Source: Paraburkholderia franconis (GTDB taxonomy: Bacteria; Pseudomonadota; Gammaproteobacteria; Burkholderiales; Burkholderiaceae). Taken from it: DNA of 64,000 nt. Position numbers and translations under genes: made by a program. The stretch spans positions 186,001 through 250,000 of the forward strand of contig NZ_WHNP01000007.1 of assembly GCF_009362735.1 (NCBI RefSeq). Reading direction: 5' to 3'. The notes under the pieces were generated by a model, which was given only the letters and a program-made list of their open reading frames with translations, did no database searches and was not told where the DNA came from. Every line of letters begins with the position of its first letter. Position 1 is the stretch's first letter. Below are positions 61,999 through 64,000 of this stretch, piece by piece.

Positions 61999-62997
61999 AT
62001 GATCCGCATTTCGACCCGCCGCGCACTGCGCGCGCTGCTTTGCGCGCGCCAGATCGCGCCGCGCGCTGCCCTTTCACACGTTCCCCCCGATTCCGCCGCC
62101 TTGCCGTTTCCGCGCGCATCGAATGCGCTCGCGGCCGTGGCCGCGGTGACGATATTCGCCGCTGCGCAACCCGCCGCTGCGCAGGCCGTCTATCCGACGC
62201 CCGACGCTGCCGCCAGCGCGTTTGCCGACGCGCTCGCGACGAACGACCATCCGGCGATGGAGAAAGTGCTCGGCAAGAACTATGGCCGCTACATCCCGAC
62301 CACCAACATTGGCGAGGACGACATCTACACGTTCCTCGGGCAATGGGCGAAAGGCCATCAGATCGGCGACGATCCGGCGCCGCGCCACGGCCGCAAGAGC
62401 GTGCATCTGGCCGTCGGCACGGACGGCTGGACGCTGCCGATTCCGATCGTGCAGAGCGCGCGCGGCTGGCAGTTCGATACGCCCGCCGCCACCGACGAGA
62501 TGCTCACGCGCCGCATCGGCCGCAACGAGCGCGCGGCGATTCTCACGTCGCTCGCATACGTCGATGCGCAAAACGACTATCGAAGCCAGATGCAGCACTA
62601 CGCGCAGAAGTTCATCAGCTCGCCCGGCCAGCGCGACGGACTCTACTGGCCCACTGCGCCCGGCGAACCCGAAAGCCCGCTCGGGCCGCTCGCCGCGACG
62701 ATGCCGCATCAGGTCGCGCCGGGCGAAGCGTACAACGGCTATCACTACCGCATCCTCACGTCGCAGGGCGCGAACGCCGAGGGTGGCGCACAGAACTACG
62801 TGCAGGACGGCGCGCTGTCGAAAGGCTTCGGCCTCGTCGCGTGGCCGGCGGAGTATGGCAAGACGGGCGTGATGAGTTTCATCGTCAACCAGAACGGCCA
62901 GGTCTACCAGAAGAATCTCGGCGCGCAGACGTCACGCACGGCGAGCGCGATCACGTCGTTCAATCCCGATTCGTCGTGGACGACGACGCAGCCCTGA
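61999..62997 (+). CDS. DUF2950 domain secreted protein
   Basis: A predicted exported protein of 332 aa with unknown function. AGGAGG precedes the ATG. The N-terminal export signal is long (hydrophobic core ALAAVAAVTIFAAAQPAAAQA ending near residue 62), so an internal start is possible. The DUF2950 region covers most of the rest, with YPTPDAAASAFADAL, GPLAATMPHQVAPGEAYNGYHYRIL and GVMSFIVNQNGQVYQKNLG in parts. It pairs with the DUF3300 gene, an association I recall from other proteobacteria. Confidence 0.9.
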   Translation: MIRISTRRALRALLCARQIAPRAALSHVPPDSAALPFPRASNALAAVAAVTIFAAAQPAAAQAVYPTPDAAASAFADALATNDHPAMEKVLGKNYGRYIPTTNIGEDDIYTFLGQWAKGHQIGDDPAPRHGRKSVHLAVGTDGWTLPIPIVQSARGWQFDTPAATDEMLTRRIGRNERAAILTSLAYVDAQNDYRSQMQHYAQKFISSPGQRDGLYWPTAPGEPESPLGPLAATMPHQVAPGEAYNGYHYRILTSQGANAEGGAQNYVQDGALSKGFGLVAWPAEYGKTGVMSFIVNQNGQVYQKNLGAQTSRTASAITSFNPDSSWTTTQP

Positions 62998-63053
62998 ACG
63001 CGCATTGAACGTACCTTGAACGTGCGTTGAAATCTTCGCGATGACCGCGCGTC

Positions 63054-63085
63054 GCACTGGCCGCCTGCCCCGGCGGCGGCCAGTG
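63054..63085 (+). terminator. GC-rich hairpin after the DUF2950 gene
   Basis: GCACTGGCCGCC and GGCGGCCAGTGC form a 12-bp perfect stem with an 8-nt loop, 57 bp after the stop. There is no T-run, so termination here is probable only if other factors help. Confidence 0.5.
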
Positions 63086-63123
63086 CGCTGGTCCACGGAG
63101 CCAACCGAACCCATCCCCGACGG

Positions 63124-63129
63124 TATAAT
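63124..63129 (+). promoter_or_regulatory. Putative -10 element for folD
   Basis: TATAAT lies 215 bp before the folD ATG. No good -35 hexamer is present at the right distance. The rest of the 346-bp gap between the DUF2950 gene and folD shows only the hairpin at 63054-63085 and two TTGAACGT repeats near 63007-63023. Confidence 0.4.
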
Positions 63130-63343
63130 GTCGAACTTCGCTGCGGCGCGGTTTTCGCGCCGTGCGCTTTTCGGCACGCGACCTGTTCCTGCCTCCGAGC
63201 GCCATCCGTGCGATTCGCGACGGCCGCGCGAGAGCGCATGTCGCGAACGCGCGCGCAGCAGGCGCTGCATGCGCGGCAACGTGATCACACGCCCCGCGCC
63301 TGCCCGCGCCGCACGCATTCCGAACACCGTATCTCGACCGACC

Positions 63344-64000
63344 ATGACAGCCAAACTGATCGACGGCATCGCCCTTTCCAAGACCCTGCGCGCCGACGTC
63401 GCCACGCGCGCCGCCGCCCTCACCGCCCGCGGACATCAGCCCGGTCTTGCCGTCGTGCTCGTCGGCGACAATCCCGCCAGCGAGGTCTACGTCCGCAACA
63501 AGGTGAAGGCCTGCGAGGACAACGGACTCTTCTCGTCGTACGACCGCTATCCCGCCACCATGACGGAAGCGGAATTGCTCGCGCGCATCGACGAGCTCAA
63601 CCGCGATCCGAAGATTCACGGCATCCTCGTGCAATTGCCGCTGCCCGCGCATATCGACAGCCACAAGGTGATCGAAGCGATCGCGCCCGAGAAGGACGTC
63701 GACGGCTTTCACGTCGCGAACGCGGGCGCGCTGATGACGGGCAAGCCGCTCTTTCGCCCGTGCACGCCGTATGGCGTGATGAAGATGTTCGAAGCGTACG
63801 GCATCGAATTGAAGGGAGCGAACGCCGTCGTGATCGGGCGTTCGAACATCGTCGGCAAGCCGATGGCGCTGCTGCTGCTCCAGGCGAACGCGACGGTGAC
63901 GGTCTGCCACAGCAAGACGCGCGATATCGCCGCGTACACCCGTGATGCCGATATCGTCGTGGTCGCGACGGGCCTGCGCAACACGCTGACCGCCGACATG
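63344..64000 (+). CDS. folD: FolD bifunctional methylenetetrahydrofolate dehydrogenase/cyclohydrolase (3' part beyond window)
   Basis: Cytosolic enzyme that interconverts methylene-, methenyl- and formyl-tetrahydrofolate with NADP. The first 219 residues are in the window. The catalytic YxxxK is in [16 protein letters not shown], the family motif [13 protein letters not shown] is complete, [11 protein letters not shown] follows, and the NADP-binding loop is [18 protein letters not shown]. The reading frame is still open at the last base. Confidence 0.97.
   Translation, partial: MTAKLIDGIALSKTLRADVATRAAALTARGHQPGLAVVLVGDNPASEVYVRNKVKACEDNGLFSSYDRYPATMTEAELLARIDELNRDPKIHGILVQLPLPAHIDSHKVIEAIAPEKDVDGFHVANAGALMTGKPLFRPCTPYGVMKMFEAYGIELKGANAVVIGRSNIVGKPMALLLLQANATVTVCHSKTRDIAAYTRDADIVVVATGLRNTLTADM

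Noticed and set aside
61740..63008. A 422-codon frame over the end of the DUF3300 gene and the DUF2950 gene
   Set aside because: It is out of frame with two supported genes that have clear ribosome-binding sites and signal peptides, and its product is Arg/Ala-rich.

Overview
The window is a gene-dense, GC-rich stretch of a betaproteobacterial chromosome, almost certainly from Burkholderia sensu lato and most likely Paraburkholderia. The basis is the protein families and gene order (rodZ-ispG, bamC-dapA-trpS, pyrG-kdsA-eno-ftsB, lolCD-tatD-comEC, recJ-prfB-lysS, a complete isc operon, aceE-aceF-lpdA), the phasin, and a Burkholderia-type repeat. It is mostly core genome. I see no prophage, insertion sequence, CRISPR array, rRNA or tRNA gene. 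The genus is inferred from remembered similarity, not from a search.

Layout. 1-4.1 kb (minus): ndk, rlmN, rodZ and the 5' part of ispG. 4.4-5.1 kb (plus): a Bax-inhibitor-1 membrane protein. 5.2-14.2 kb (minus): a compact run from a DUF455 ferritin-like protein and a hydrolase through rnm, yciO, a site-2 protease, trpS, a methyltransferase, dapA, bamC and an MBL hydrolase. 14.4-16.5 kb (plus): gamma carbonic anhydrase, hslO and a small lipoprotein. 16.6-21.1 kb (minus): pyrG-kdsA-eno-ftsB. 21.4-27.7 kb (minus): lolC-lolD-tatD-comEC-hydrolase. 28-35.5 kb (plus): an RpfE-like gene, recJ, a 0.77-kb repeat region, prfB with a programmed frameshift, lysS and a glycine-zipper protein. 35.6-42.4 kb (minus): iscR-S-U-A-hscB-hscA-fdx-iscX behind a low-molecular-weight phosphatase. 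42.5-46.9 kb: two small envelope proteins, lutB/lutA (minus) and a divergent IclR regulator. 47-49.5 kb: a PBP7-type endopeptidase and a phasin. 49.9-56.6 kb (minus): the pyruvate dehydrogenase operon. 56.9-60.0 kb (plus): a histidine kinase and a FixJ-type regulator. 60.6-63.0 kb (plus): a DUF3300-DUF2950 pair. 63.3 kb to the end: folD, cut by the window edge.

How the genes work together. The isc cluster builds Fe-S clusters that serve IspG, RlmN, LutA/LutB and possibly this TrpS, and it is probably repressed by IscR at two tandem operator-like sites covering its promoter. The pyruvate dehydrogenase operon makes acetyl-CoA and is divergent from a two-component system across an intergenic region holding a palindrome. 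The envelope is served by BamC, LolCD, RodZ, FtsB, KdsA and the PBP7-like enzyme.

Most notable points: (1) the prfB frameshift site has TAA where TGA is the rule; (2) the dihydrolipoyl dehydrogenase carries two N-terminal lipoyl domains, the second almost a copy of an AceF domain; (3) TrpS has a four-cysteine motif like that of Fe-S tryptophanyl-tRNA synthetases; (4) a large imperfect inverted repeat with an internal 14-bp hairpin lies upstream of prfB; (5) TGC/GCA palindromes flank the phasin promoter; (6) an uncharacterised secreted DUF3300-DUF2950 pair. None is proof of a wholly new system. I consider the prfB site the strongest anomaly.
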